DNA of 64,000 nucleotides from Diaphorobacter aerolatus (GCF_014489535.1 NZ_CP060783.1:4423501-4487500), one strand, 5' to 3'. Numbered from the stretch's first letter, positions 54,271 to 61,976 are shown. Translations and numbers: made by a program. Notes: generated from the letters alone by a model not told the origin.

Positions 54271-55461
54271 TTAGATTGCGAAAAGTTCGTGGTACTGCTT
54301 TGGAATGCTCTTCTTCACTTCTTTGTGAAAACGAGTAATCTCAGCAATGGAATCAGTCATAGACTTTGAGTAGTACTTACGAAAGAACTCAATGTATGAA
54401 TTGAAGGACTTCACCGCTGCAACATATGAACTCTCTTCAAGCGATTGCTTGATTTCAAGTTTGATACACTGCTCGACCTCATGAATGTTGTCTTCATGTG
54501 ATTTGCTCCAGTCGTATTCTTGGAGCCATTCAATGACGGTAGCCCTTGGGTTGTAGGTAAAGCCATACTTGTCGGCAAGGCGTACACCCATTTTGTTAAA
54601 GACCTTGCTGTAGTTTTTAATCAGGTTACGGCGTGTCTTTGGCACTTTCGTAGACTCTTCGTACTCAGCAACACGGTAGAGGAACTGAACAAACACCTCT
54701 TCCTCTTGATTGAGGATTTCAGGCACTTGAACATTGCGCTTGTGTGCCTTTGGTGACTTGCGAACTGCTGGGCTATCAGGCGTATCTTCAAAGGGATTGA
54801 AGTCGTCTGGATCTTCAAAAGGGTTGAAGTCCTCTTCTTGATAGTCAGCCATAGACACACCATTCGTGTCAAAAGTGGTCTGTACCTGGTCGGCAAAGTT
54901 TTCTTCAGCAAGGACCGTGAACATATCAAGCTGAGATTCGTCCACGACTTGACCACGCTGGATAGCGTCAATGAAGTTGTAGAGCTCTTCCACATGGGTA
55001 GGCAAGCTATCCTTGAAGGCGCGGTAGCAATAAGCGTCATGCTCCTTGGTCTGAGCCTCGCTTGTTGAGTGGTACTTGTTGTAGTACTCCAGATAGTGAA
55101 AGTACTCAGTAGCTGCGACAAAGTAGTTGCCCTCAGCTACAAGGGATTTCACTTCCTCAAAGCAATCGAACCACATGTCGGCAAGGTGAGCACTGGTTTG
55201 GGAATGCTCGCTGTATGTATCCAGCCAGCTAATCAAAGTAGCCTCAGGGTTGTAGGCAAAGCCATACTTTTGAGCAATCAGGTTTGCGTAGTCGTCCTCG
55301 TTGTATGAGTTCACGCAAAGCTCAGAATCACTCTTGTAATCCATTTTGTTGTAATCGCCGTGTACTTCGTCTTCATGATTGAACCCAAGTTCCTGGTCAC
55401 GGATTGCCCAAAGTTTGGCTACAAAGTCTTTTTCAGTTTTGTTGAATGTTGCATTGTTCAT
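54271..55461 (-). CDS. Hypothetical protein with internal duplication (396 aa)
   Basis: Two related halves: residues about 8-165 and 252-396. Matching blocks are KYGFAYNPEATLISWLDTY and KYGFTYNPRATVIEWLQEY, then NYFVAATEYFHYLEYYNKYHS and SSYVAAVKSFNSYIEFFRKYY. Between them lies an acidic Asp/Pro/Phe-rich linker with repeated FNPFEDPDD. Second gene of the operon. No family recognised. Confidence 0.65.
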   Translation of the reverse strand: MNNATFNKTEKDFVAKLWAIRDQELGFNHEDEVHGDYNKMDYKSDSELCVNSYNEDDYANLIAQKYGFAYNPEATLISWLDTYSEHSQTSAHLADMWFDCFEEVKSLVAEGNYFVAATEYFHYLEYYNKYHSTSEAQTKEHDAYCYRAFKDSLPTHVEELYNFIDAIQRGQVVDESQLDMFTVLAEENFADQVQTTFDTNGVSMADYQEEDFNPFEDPDDFNPFEDTPDSPAVRKSPKAHKRNVQVPEILNQEEEVFVQFLYRVAEYEESTKVPKTRRNLIKNYSKVFNKMGVRLADKYGFTYNPRATVIEWLQEYDWSKSHEDNIHEVEQCIKLEIKQSLEESSYVAAVKSFNSYIEFFRKYYSKSMTDSIAEITRFHKEVKKSIPKQYHELFAI

Positions 55462-55478
55462 AGTTAGTCTCCTTAAAA

Positions 55479-55817
55479 TTAAATAGATTCGATTTCGGTA
55501 ATGTTTACTTCAATTTCGTGGGCGCCTTCTTCAGATTCAACAAGAAGAATGTTGTCACTATCGATTACGACAACATAAATTCCATAACAGGACATGGTGT
55601 AAGTGCTGAAGGCTGTAGTCATGAGGGCTGAAAAGTCTTCTTTAACTTCGCTACTAAGAATTTCTTGAATTGCTGGTGTATTCAACACCTTCACAATGCC
55701 CATACAAAATTCGTCTTTACGATTGAGTACGTCATTTGTGTCTTCAAAGCGAGCCGATACCTCATTCATAGATTTGGAAAACTTTTTAGCGATTTTTTTG
55801 GTTTTAAATGATTTCAT
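55479..55817 (-). CDS. Hypothetical protein (112 aa), first gene of the iteron-controlled operon
   Basis: Start ATG 55817 with GAAAGGAACGACAAC upstream. Basic N terminus (MKSFKTKKIAKKFSKSMNEV) and an acidic C-terminal part (LLVESEEGAHEIEVNITEIE). By position it may be the autoregulator that binds the upstream repeats; this is a guess. Confidence 0.6.
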   Translation of the reverse strand: MKSFKTKKIAKKFSKSMNEVSARFEDTNDVLNRKDEFCMGIVKVLNTPAIQEILSSEVKEDFSALMTTAFSTYTMSCYGIYVVVIDSDNILLVESEEGAHEIEVNITEIESI

Positions 55818-55879
55818 GTTGTCGTTCCTTTCATTTGTTTGTTGCGACAATTGAAGTGTCTCAAATAAAAAGGAATTCA

Positions 55880-55947
55880 CCTATACGACATAATTTAGGA
55901 ATGTCTGAACTTGTCCGAATATGTCGGAACTTGTCGGAATATGTCGT
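55880..55947 (-). repeat. Iteron array overlapping a promoter
   Basis: Five TGTC words start at 55902, 55912, 55922, 55932 and 55942, exactly 10 bp apart, in units GAA(T/C)(A/T)TGTC(G/C)G; an inverted copy ACGACATA/TATGTCGT encloses the array (55886-55893 and 55941-55948). On the reverse strand the first unit supplies a -35 CAGACA (55907-55902) with 16 bp to TATAGG (55885-55880). The array therefore looks like an operator lying over and upstream of the promoter of the five-gene operon. Confidence 0.7.
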
Positions 55948-55968
55948 AGTGGGTTTTAATGTTGTTTG

Positions 55969-56550
55969 TTAATAGAAAACAACAGTTGAGCAATTACTTT
56001 TCTCGTTTTCAGTGAATTCAGTTCCCAAAAACGAATACTCGTAGTTATTCAAATAGGTGAGGTCTAGGGTCCAGGTGTAGGCGCTACGCTCCTTGACGGT
56101 GGCCATGGACTCACTGATATAGACGTCAAGCTGCGCTTCGCTCCAGCGGTTCACTCTCATGAGGTGCTTGCGTACCTGGCGCTCGTATCCCTGCTTGACG
56201 GCTAAACCGTAGTGCTTGGCTTTGTGGCACATAGGGCATAGAGAGAGCATTCCAGTGAGGGTCTGGGTGTGCCTCTTGTCGTCGTAGTGCCACTTCTCAT
56301 GACACTCAACGGGCCACTCAAAGCCTTGGTCCTTGCCAGATTGCCTACAGATTTGGCAATGGTGTTTGAGTCCAGCTTGCTTGTGGACCACCTTGCAGAC
56401 CTTCTTCCATTCTTCACTTGATATGCGAGAGCGCACATTGGCGCCATGCATAGTGAAAGGAACCATTTCTATGGAAAGCCTCGGTTCCTTTGTTTTGCTT
56501 GAACTACCTCCAAATAGCCAAGACCATATCTGTTTTATTATTGTTATCAT
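55969..56550 (-). CDS. HNH-type (zinc-binding) protein (193 aa)
   Basis: Begins MITIIKQIWSWLFGGSSSK. Zinc-site pattern: KHHCQICRQSGKD, PVECHEKWHYDD, LSLCPMCHKAKHYG, giving two CxxC pairs and the E-C-H-E-K-W core of an HNH-like fold. It could be a nuclease, but the exact catalytic His pair cannot be decided by eye. Located upstream of the iteron array on the same strand. Confidence 0.68.
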   Translation of the reverse strand: MITIIKQIWSWLFGGSSSKTKEPRLSIEMVPFTMHGANVRSRISSEEWKKVCKVVHKQAGLKHHCQICRQSGKDQGFEWPVECHEKWHYDDKRHTQTLTGMLSLCPMCHKAKHYGLAVKQGYERQVRKHLMRVNRWSEAQLDVYISESMATVKERSAYTWTLDLTYLNNYEYSFLGTEFTENEKSNCSTVVFY

Positions 56551-56633
56551 GTCTTCCCCTATTTCTATTCAGAATAGGGAAAGATTTCATAATGTCCAGA
56601 CGTTAAAACTAAAAATTTTAAATGTCTTCGGTA

Positions 56634-56732
56634 TCAGATAAAGTAGTGAGTCACTACAGACACTACATGACAAAATCCGCAAGTAGCTAAAATAACTACA
56701 GGGGTGAATGCGATATAAAATTTGTTGTCCAT
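56634..56732 (-). CDS. Tiny membrane peptide (32 aa)
   Basis: Starts MDNKFYIAFTPVVILATCGF, almost entirely hydrophobic, with AACAACAAGGAGAATATC before the ATG. Last gene of the operon from the class B promoter at 57244. Confidence 0.5.
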   Translation of the reverse strand: MDNKFYIAFTPVVILATCGFCHVVSVVTHYFI

Positions 56733-56771
56733 GATATTCTCCTTGTTGTTGTTGTTGTTGTTTTATGTTGA

Positions 56772-56969
56772 TTACCATATAAGTGTGAAGTCTGGTCCTT
56801 CTAATTTCAAGAATACGTCTATAGCATTGATATGTTTTGCTAAAGGTACTAAACCCTTGATATCCTGAATGTAGTTGTCTGCGTCGGCAAAGGTGGGAAA
56901 TTCAAAGATTGCTCCCATAAATTTGTCTGGTACTTCTACATAAAATTTGCTTAAATCTATTTCTCTCAT
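56772..56969 (-). CDS. Small hypothetical protein (65 aa)
   Basis: Begins MREIDLSKFYVEVPDKFMGA and ends KLEGPDFTLIW; a compact alpha/beta-looking protein (FPTFADADNYIQDIKGLVPL). AAGGAGAAGACA upstream. Function unknown. Confidence 0.55.
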   Translation of the reverse strand: MREIDLSKFYVEVPDKFMGAIFEFPTFADADNYIQDIKGLVPLAKHINAIDVFLKLEGPDFTLIW

Positions 56970-56979
56970 TGTCTTCTCC

Positions 56980-57210
56980 TTAGTTGTAAATGTTCATATT
57001 TTTGATTGCTTTGGTGAAACGGATTGATCTCTTTGGATTGCTCAAATAAAGTATCTCAGCGCATGTGATTACGTCGGTTATGCTGGTTTCCATTCCTGAT
57101 AACTCTTCGTATATCATTCTGTTGCTTTGTAAAACGGCATACTTCAATTGATCTTTCCAGTCACTTAAAGCTTTTAATTCAGTGTTGATTTCTCTTGTTC
57201 TTGTGTTCAT
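56980..57210 (-). CDS. Small hypothetical protein (76 aa)
   Basis: Begins MNTRTREINTELKALSDWKD; helical; weak likeness to the 86-91-residue family at 57395, 57667 and 61977 (IYEELSGME, ITDVITCAEILY). First gene after a class B promoter; AAAAAGGAGCCAATC before the ATG. Confidence 0.58.
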   Translation of the reverse strand: MNTRTREINTELKALSDWKDQLKYAVLQSNRMIYEELSGMETSITDVITCAEILYLSNPKRSIRFTKAIKNMNIYN

Positions 57211-57243
57211 GATTGGCTCCTTTTTTATTCTTCTTATACTTAT

Positions 57244-57312
57244 ATTTAAGCAGATTAAAAGCTAAAGTCAAATTATTGAGGGTAAATATTTTAGGTTTCA
57301 GATAAGCGGTAA
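57244..57312 (-). promoter_or_regulatory. Class B promoter with upstream repeats, copy 1
   Basis: Reverse strand: conserved ACCTAAAATATTTACCCTCAA, -35 TTGACT (57271-57266), 16-bp spacer ending TGC, -10 TTAAAT (57249-57244). Confidence 0.72.
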
Positions 57313-57349
57313 AACTTTAAGATATAAGGTTGATAAGGCTTTCAGGACG

Positions 57350-57378
57350 AAAAAAAAGCCACTGGGGTAGTGGCTCTT
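57350..57378 (-). terminator. Terminator of the gene pair 57942-57395
   Basis: Reverse strand: AGCCACTACCCCAGTGGCT followed by eight T residues. Confidence 0.8.
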
Positions 57379-57394
57379 CTATCTATCTTTTGAA

Positions 57395-57655
57395 TCATTT
57401 GAGTTTGTTGTAGCAGTCTTCGAGGAACTCTTTAAAGGTTCTTTTCTCATTCTTCAAGTTGAACTTCTTGGCTGTTTCGTTGTACTCCATGAGAGCGAAC
57501 CTGAACACTGTTTCAGTCATGTCCTTGAACTCTACCTCACGTAACTCATTGAGGAAGCAACCCATGTTTGTGACTACGCCAGTACTATTCTGAGGCTTGT
57601 AGTTGAATGCTGGATAGTGCTTCATTTGTCTGTATATTTCGTTGAATGTTCTCAT
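57395..57655 (-). CDS. Small paralog-family protein, member 1 (86 aa)
   Basis: Pattern (M)R(T/K)FN(E/T)IY then YKPQNSTGVVTNMGCFLNEL, a central FRFALMEYNETAKKF and a C-terminal TFKEFLEDCYNKLK. The same pattern is found at 57667 and 61977. Function unknown; no HTH or membrane segment. Confidence 0.62.
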   Translation of the reverse strand: MRTFNEIYRQMKHYPAFNYKPQNSTGVVTNMGCFLNELREVEFKDMTETVFRFALMEYNETAKKFNLKNEKRTFKEFLEDCYNKLK

Positions 57656-57666
57656 GATTGCCTCCT

Positions 57667-57942
57667 TTAGATTTCAGTGTTTAGAGTGTTGTAGCAGGAC
57701 TCCATGAACTTTCTGAATGAGATTCTGTTAGTTCTGAAGTTCAAAATGAATTGTTTGGCTGAGTGTCTGTAAGACATTAAAAGAAAGTTGTACTTTTCAA
57801 CACTCATGTCTTTGTATTCCTTCTCGCCTAATTCCTTGAAGAAGATATTCATGTTGTTGCTTGCCTCTTCCATAGTGGAAGGTGCTACTTTGTAGTTGTT
57901 ATAAAGTTTAAGTTCGGTGTAAATAGTATTGAATTTTCTCAT
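57667..57942 (-). CDS. Small paralog-family protein, member 2 (91 aa)
   Basis: Matches member 1 along its whole length: MRKFNTIYTELKLYNNYKVA, NNMNIFFKELGEKEYKDMS, YNFLLMSYRHSAKQFIL, SFRKFMESCYNTLN. First gene after class B promoter copy 2. Confidence 0.62.
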   Translation of the reverse strand: MRKFNTIYTELKLYNNYKVAPSTMEEASNNMNIFFKELGEKEYKDMSVEKYNFLLMSYRHSAKQFILNFRTNRISFRKFMESCYNTLNTEI

Positions 57943-57967
57943 TTTGTTTTCCTTTGTTGTTAATACT

Positions 57968-58046
57968 ATTTAAGCAGAAATTCATTAAATGTCAAATATT
58001 TGAGGGTAAATAATCAAATATATTTTTACTTTCAGATAAACGGTCG
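57968..58046 (-). promoter_or_regulatory. Class B promoter with upstream repeats, copy 2
   Basis: Reverse strand: CGTTTATCTGAAA, TTTACCCTCAAATATTTGACA; -35 TTGACA (57995-57990), 16-bp spacer ending TGC, -10 TTAAAT (57973-57968). Confidence 0.75.
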
Positions 58047-58131
58047 ATCTAAAAGAATAGTGGCAATGATTGACGAAGTGAGAATGCTCGTAGAGTAAAC
58101 CCCCTTTCAAAAGGAGGCTGTTTGGCTGTTG
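58047..58131. repeat. Class C repeat element, copy 1
   Basis: Core ACGAAGTGAGAATGCTCGTAGAG followed by a CCCCCTTTCAAAAGGAGG hairpin and GCTGTTTGGCTGTT. Non-coding. Located upstream of class B promoter copy 2. Related copies at 59600 and 62330. Confidence 0.6.
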
Positions 58132-58140
58132 TGGGCGTTA

Positions 58141-58165
58141 AAAAAGCACCCGTAGGTGCTTTAAT
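58141..58165 (-). terminator. Terminator of the gene set 59516-58178
   Basis: Reverse strand: AGCACCTACGGGTGCT followed by six T residues. Confidence 0.8.
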
Positions 58166-58177
58166 GTGCGTGAGCTA

Positions 58178-58519
58178 TCAGTTCAGTTTCATATACAAGA
58201 CTATGAATGACTCAACGACTTCACGCTTGTATGCCTCTATATGAAGATTGGAAACTTTAACAAGTTCTTCATATTTCTGGATTTTGACTAGCTCGTTTTG
58301 TAGATTGGATATCGCAATTTCTTTCCTCAGAAATTGAGATCTATCAGCAGCAACATACTTGTTCACTTTCATAGCAAACTGAGCGCTTGGTGTCTGATAG
58401 ACATTGTTTGTATCTACGCCTGCTCGCTCTGCTATGTCCTTCGCTTTGAAGGGTTTGCCTTCTTTGAAGAGCTCAATCACTGCGGCGTCTATCTGTACTT
58501 TGTAGCCCTTGTTTTTCAT
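58178..58519 (-). CDS. HTH protein (113 aa frame), paralog of the 59372 gene
   Basis: Begins MKNKGYKVQIDAAVIELFKE. HTH candidate FKAKDIAERAGVDTNNVYQT resembles SFNAIAEECGLDTKTVYKN in the gene at 58791-59372; both continue with a SAQFA/SFARC segment. A long C-terminal helix follows. Last of four coupled genes. Confidence 0.62.
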   Translation of the reverse strand: MKNKGYKVQIDAAVIELFKEGKPFKAKDIAERAGVDTNNVYQTPSAQFAMKVNKYVAADRSQFLRKEIAISNLQNELVKIQKYEELVKVSNLHIEAYKREVVESFIVLYMKLN

Positions 58520-58794
58520 ACAAACACCTCGTCATGCATGGCGTCTATGGCTTTTCTCAGACTAGAACGAAACTCAGCGTAGGGCATTCTTGAATGAATG
58601 TACGCTTTACTGCGTTTGTTAGACTTTATGAGATACGTCTTTGTGACTTGCTCGCTATCCTTTTCCAGATAGATAGCAAAGCTGAACTCGTCTACGAAGT
58701 CTAGTCGTACCTGGTAGCCACCTTCAACTATTCGTTTGTACACGCCTATGGGTGCGCGTGGCTTGTATTTCTTGGAACCTTTTATTATTGTCAT
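58516..58794 (-). CDS. Small basic hypothetical protein (92 aa)
   Basis: Begins MTIIKGSKKYKPRAPIGVYK; basic, beta-rich (YQVRLDFVDEFSFAIYLEKD) with YIHSRMPYAEFRSSLRKAID. Four-base ATGA overlaps with both neighbours. Function unknown. Confidence 0.6.
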   Translation of the reverse strand: MTIIKGSKKYKPRAPIGVYKRIVEGGYQVRLDFVDEFSFAIYLEKDSEQVTKTYLIKSNKRSKAYIHSRMPYAEFRSSLRKAIDAMHDEVFV

Positions 58795-59372
58795 TTCTTC
58801 TCCTGTTGTTGTAATAATTCATTTATCTGTTTCATGAGCGCTATTGCCTTGATATCGTCCTTCCAGCCGATTAGTGGATATTTCCAAAATTCATTGCTTG
58901 CTTGCTTCAACCCTTCAAGAATCGTCTTGTTAACTGGAACAACGAATTTGTAATCAGGTGGTGCCGTAGGCTTGAGCTTCGCTCTCTAATAGATAGCTTC
59001 ACCTACTTCACTTGTTCCTGTTATATCTACTTTGTCCGACATAACTAACTTGAAGAATGCTTCTCTAAACAATCGCTCGTCTACTCCGCTCACAAGCTCA
59101 TAGAATCTATCTTGAACTTGCCTTGCTGTTGCCTCATTGACAAGTACGAATTTCAGAATGAAGTCTTGATAGTCTTCTGTAATATCCTTCAATGTATGTC
59201 TTTCGAATGAATGTTTTTTAAGGTAGCAGCGAGCAAAACTATTTTTATAGACTGTTTTGGTATCGAGTCCACATTCTTCAGCGATAGCATTGAAGCTCAC
59301 TAAAGAGTTGCCAAGATTGAGTTTAGCGATAGCCTCCATGATTACCAAGTTTGTTCTGAGTGTGCTTGCCAT
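58791..59372 (-). CDS. HTH protein interrupted by an in-frame TAG
   Basis: The frame from ATG 59372 gives 128 residues with HTH SFNAIAEECGLDTKTVYKN and stops at TAG (58988-58986). The same frame stays open for another 64 codons (RAKLKPTAPPDYKFVVPVNK ... NELLQQQEKK) and ends at TGA 58793-58791, overlapping the next ATG as every other pair in this operon does. The second part has no ATG near its start. Either one gene carries an amber mutation or readthrough, or the second part is a remnant. Confidence 0.62.
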
Positions 59373-59375
59373 GGC

Positions 59376-59516
59376 TTACTTCCACAACAATAAACCAGCG
59401 ATTACGCCAAGACTCACCCATGAGATCACTTGCCATGCCAATGCTGTTTTCTTTGTGATTTCTAGTTGAGCTTTGGTTGTCTCTAATTCTTCTGCTATTT
59501 TGCTTAAATCGATCAT
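59376..59516 (-). CDS. Tiny coiled-coil/membrane protein (46 aa)
   Basis: Starts MIDLSKIAEELETTKAQLEI; heptad-like N terminus and C-terminal hydrophobic segment (WQVISWVSLGVIAGLLLW). AACAAGGAAAAAAA precedes ATG 59516. First gene after class B promoter copy 3; stop is three bases before the next ATG. Confidence 0.58.
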   Translation of the reverse strand: MIDLSKIAEELETTKAQLEITKKTALAWQVISWVSLGVIAGLLLWK

Positions 59517-59539
59517 TTTTTTTCCTTGTTGTTAATACT

Positions 59540-59612
59540 ATTTAAGCAGAAATAAACCAAAAGTCAAATTATTGAGGGTATATATTTGAGGTTTCAGATA
59601 AAAGGTCGATCT
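59540..59612 (-). promoter_or_regulatory. Class B promoter with upstream repeats, copy 3
   Basis: Reverse strand: CTTTTATCTGAAACCTCAAA, ATACCCTCAATAATTTGACT; -35 TTGACT (59567-59562), 16-bp spacer ending TGC, -10 TTAAAT (59545-59540). Confidence 0.75.
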
Positions 59613-59680
59613 ACCCGAAGAATGGATAGCTCGTAGAGATACCCCCTTTTTAAAGGAGGCTGTTCGGCTGTTCTGAACCC
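59613..59680. repeat. Class C repeat element, copy 2
   Basis: GAAGAATGGATAGCTCGTAG, AGATACCCCCTTTTTAAAGG and AGGCTGTTCGGCTGTTC; shortened relative to copies 1 and 3. Confidence 0.6.
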
Positions 59681-59683
59681 ATA

Positions 59684-59706
59684 AAAAAAGCACCCGAAGG
59701 TGCTTA
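59684..59706 (-). terminator. Terminator of the binding-protein operon
   Basis: Reverse strand: AGCACCTTCGGGTGCT followed by seven T residues. Confidence 0.8.
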
Positions 59707-59708
59707 GA

Positions 59709-60656
59709 TTAGTTGCCAACAATTCGCGTCGGCATTCTCACGTACTCTCTAAGAAGTGGTGACATGGGTATCTTCAATGACTTGTTGAATGGTGGGATAG
59801 CTTCCAAGAACCAGCTTGTGTAATAGTTATCGAACTCGCCACTGAGCATGAGCTTTGTGATTGTCTTTGACACTGCTGTAGTCATGAACTCGTCGTCTTT
59901 TCTGGTCATTACAGCGTATGGTTCAAGTGAGAAGTTCTCGGGCAAGAATTCATACTTGGAAGGGTCTTTGCTGCGCTCAATGAGTCCTTTTAAAAGGATA
60001 TCGTCATTTGCGAAGATATCGCCTTTGCCTGCAGTCAACAGGTCAAATGAATCTTGGTGGTCCTTACCCTTCATTAGCTTGAACACCTTCTGAGTGGACT
60101 TCACTCTGAAGTTAGGGTTGAACTTGCCCAAGCCGTCTGCTGTAGTTGTCTTGTCGGTGAAGATAACGGTTGAGTCTGGTCCGATATCGTCCAGGGTACG
60201 CACTGCTGTATTGCTCTTTAACTTCACTGCTTTCACTGAGGCAATGTAGTAGGGGACTGAAAAATTGACTTCTTTACGGCGTGAGGCTGAGTTAGTTGTA
60301 GATCCACACTCAAGGTCAATCTTGCCCTCTTTGAGCATGTCTATGCGGGTTGAACTGGTGACCTCAACGAACTTGAAATTCGCCTTGGGGTAGCTCTTCT
60401 TCATATCCTCAATGGCGCGAGTACAAAGGTCCACAGCTAAGCCGATGTAGGTGTTGCCGTCCTTGTATGAGACTGGTGAGCTCGAGGCTCGTACACCCAT
60501 AAGAATGGGCTCTCCTGAGATTGCCTTGTCCTTCGTGGTAGAGGCCTTTGGTCCTGGTGCTGGTGCTGGTGCTGGTTCAGCAGCTTGACCTGGTAGGGAT
60601 AGGGTAGCCGTCGCCAAAATTGCGGCTGCAGCGATTGTTGTAATTGTTCTGTTCAT
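59709..60656 (-). CDS. Second amino-acid-binding protein (solute-binding family 3)
   Basis: A 315-residue periplasmic protein: signal peptide (MNRTITTIAAAAILATATLS, cleavage near GQA-AE), Ala/Pro-rich linker, then ILMGVRASSSPVSYKDGNTY and the family motif IDLECGSTTNSASRRKEVNF. It is related to GltI at 29082 (LECGST) but diverged and longer. No permease or ATPase is adjacent, so it may feed the element's Glt importer or act as a sensor. Third gene of the operon from class B promoter copy 4. Confidence 0.82.
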   Translation of the reverse strand: MNRTITTIAAAAILATATLSLPGQAAEPAPAPAPGPKASTTKDKAISGEPILMGVRASSSPVSYKDGNTYIGLAVDLCTRAIEDMKKSYPKANFKFVEVTSSTRIDMLKEGKIDLECGSTTNSASRRKEVNFSVPYYIASVKAVKLKSNTAVRTLDDIGPDSTVIFTDKTTTADGLGKFNPNFRVKSTQKVFKLMKGKDHQDSFDLLTAGKGDIFANDDILLKGLIERSKDPSKYEFLPENFSLEPYAVMTRKDDEFMTTAVSKTITKLMLSGEFDNYYTSWFLEAIPPFNKSLKIPMSPLLREYVRMPTRIVGN

Positions 60657-60665
60657 GGTGTCTCC

Positions 60666-60983
60666 TTATTTCTTCTTGGTGAATACGCAGTGTCCTTTGT
60701 TGTTGCTGAAGGTGGACCCTTCTACCTTGGCTCTCGCTACTGCTTTGCTGATTGCCTCGTCTTTGGAAAGATTTCGTGTGTACTCGTCTACTGAGTCGCT
60801 TTCAATCACTCCCTTTTTTGTGGTCATGAAGGTGATAGAGGTACAAGCCTTCAAGTCGTCGGCTTTGACTTCCTTCGCCTCTACATGAGGTTGTAATGTC
60901 ATTGTGAGAATGACTGAGGCTATAGCCATGGATATCCATGTTGATTTCTTTGTGCCTCTCAATAAAAGTTCTTCTTGATTCAT
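60666..60983 (-). CDS. Small exported protein (105 aa)
   Basis: N-terminal signal or anchor after 15 residues (STWISMAIASVILTMTLQPHVEA), then a soluble domain with a Cys pair (LKACTSITFMTT; KGHCVFTKKK) and regular helices (SKDEAISKAVARAKVE). Nine bases upstream of the binding-protein ATG. Function unknown; perhaps a periplasmic partner. Confidence 0.6.
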   Translation of the reverse strand: MNQEELLLRGTKKSTWISMAIASVILTMTLQPHVEAKEVKADDLKACTSITFMTTKKGVIESDSVDEYTRNLSKDEAISKAVARAKVEGSTFSNNKGHCVFTKKK

Positions 60984-61007
60984 AGTGGTTCTCCTTGTTG
61001 TTATGAA

Positions 61008-61121
61008 TTATTTGGCTAATGACGCAATGTAGAACATTGCTAAAGCGAATGCGACAAATCCAGTGATTCCTATACTTGAGTAAAGTATGATTTCGGCTGT
61101 ATCTTTGATAATTGTTTTCAT
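61008..61121 (-). CDS. Tiny membrane peptide (37 aa)
   Basis: Starts MKTIIKDTAEIILYSSIGIT; one hydrophobic segment and the end YIASLAK. AACAAAGGAAACAGC precedes ATG 61121. First gene of the binding-protein operon. Confidence 0.55.
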   Translation of the reverse strand: MKTIIKDTAEIILYSSIGITGFVAFALAMFYIASLAK

Positions 61122-61144
61122 GCTGTTTCCTTTGTTATACTTTT

Positions 61145-61212
61145 ATTTAAGCAGATTATTTTAGTTTGTCAAATTTTTGAGGGTAAATATTTGAGGTATC
61201 AGACAAACGGTT
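61145..61212 (-). promoter_or_regulatory. Class B promoter with upstream repeats, copy 4
   Basis: Reverse strand: CGTTTGTCTGATACCTCAAA, TATTTACCCTCAAAAATTTG; -35 TTGACA (61172-61167), 16-bp spacer ending TGC, -10 TTAAAT (61150-61145). The direct repeat CCTCAAA(T/A)ATTT occurs twice, 13 bp apart. Confidence 0.78.
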
Positions 61213-61966
61213 AGATTTTCAGTTTTTTGGTAGGCTTGTCATTCTTGGATAAACTAGCCTCTAATGATTTTGAGAAGTCCAGTGCTTGCATGCGCCTGAT
61301 TGTTTTAAGTACTGTTGTGAAACCATCTTCATTTTCAAGTATTTCCATGACTTCGCTTGATACCGTCATTCCTCTATCAAATAGAGATTCAACTTCTTCT
61401 ATGATTTGATTTTTTGATTCTTTGCCATAGTCATAGAATTTACTGCAAAGTAGAACCCATTCGTCACCAGCTTTGAATGTTGACTTAGCTAATGTTTCTT
61501 CAGATAGTTCTTCGCGTTCCTTCAATAGCAACAGATCGGTGCTAAGAACGAAGTTAGCATATGTGTTAGATAAGTCGTATGCTGATGTGATGATTTCTCT
61601 TTTGAAATTGGCTAGCCATTCTTTACCTTGGCTTTCGATAAAGTGATTTATGAGGTCTTCTTTACCACGACAAGTGAAAGTATCCGTTTCAGTCTCGCTG
61701 GTATAGTAGTAGTACTTGCGGTGGTAGTACGCGGCTGTATTGATATAAAGTTCTCTAAGGGTTGAGGACTTTATTTCTTGGTTGACCTTCTCATGGTCAA
61801 TGAATGGTTCATAGACTTTACTGATAACGGTCACATAGTTTTCTTCAGGCTCAAACGGATCTAATGCGAACTCATGTTCAAAGATATGAACAATGGTCGT
61901 GTCGTCGCCGTAACCTTTGACGATTTGATTTCTCAGTTTTCTATGCTTGATTAGTTCGTAGCTCAT
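61211..61966 (-). CDS. Hypothetical protein with basic C-terminal tail (251 aa)
   Basis: Begins MSYELIKHRKLRNQIVKGYG. Aromatic-rich middle (YHRKYYYYTSETETDTFTCR). The end LDFSKSLEASLSKNDKPTKK then LKI matches the end of the ankyrin-like proteins (KDLEQSLAVKP...RRMKI), although the bodies are unrelated. Second gene after class B promoter copy 5. Function unknown. Confidence 0.62.
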   Translation of the reverse strand: MSYELIKHRKLRNQIVKGYGDDTTIVHIFEHEFALDPFEPEENYVTVISKVYEPFIDHEKVNQEIKSSTLRELYINTAAYYHRKYYYYTSETETDTFTCRGKEDLINHFIESQGKEWLANFKREIITSAYDLSNTYANFVLSTDLLLLKEREELSEETLAKSTFKAGDEWVLLCSKFYDYGKESKNQIIEEVESLFDRGMTVSSEVMEILENEDGFTTVLKTIRRMQALDFSKSLEASLSKNDKPTKKLKI

Positions 61967-61976
61967 GGTGTCTCCT

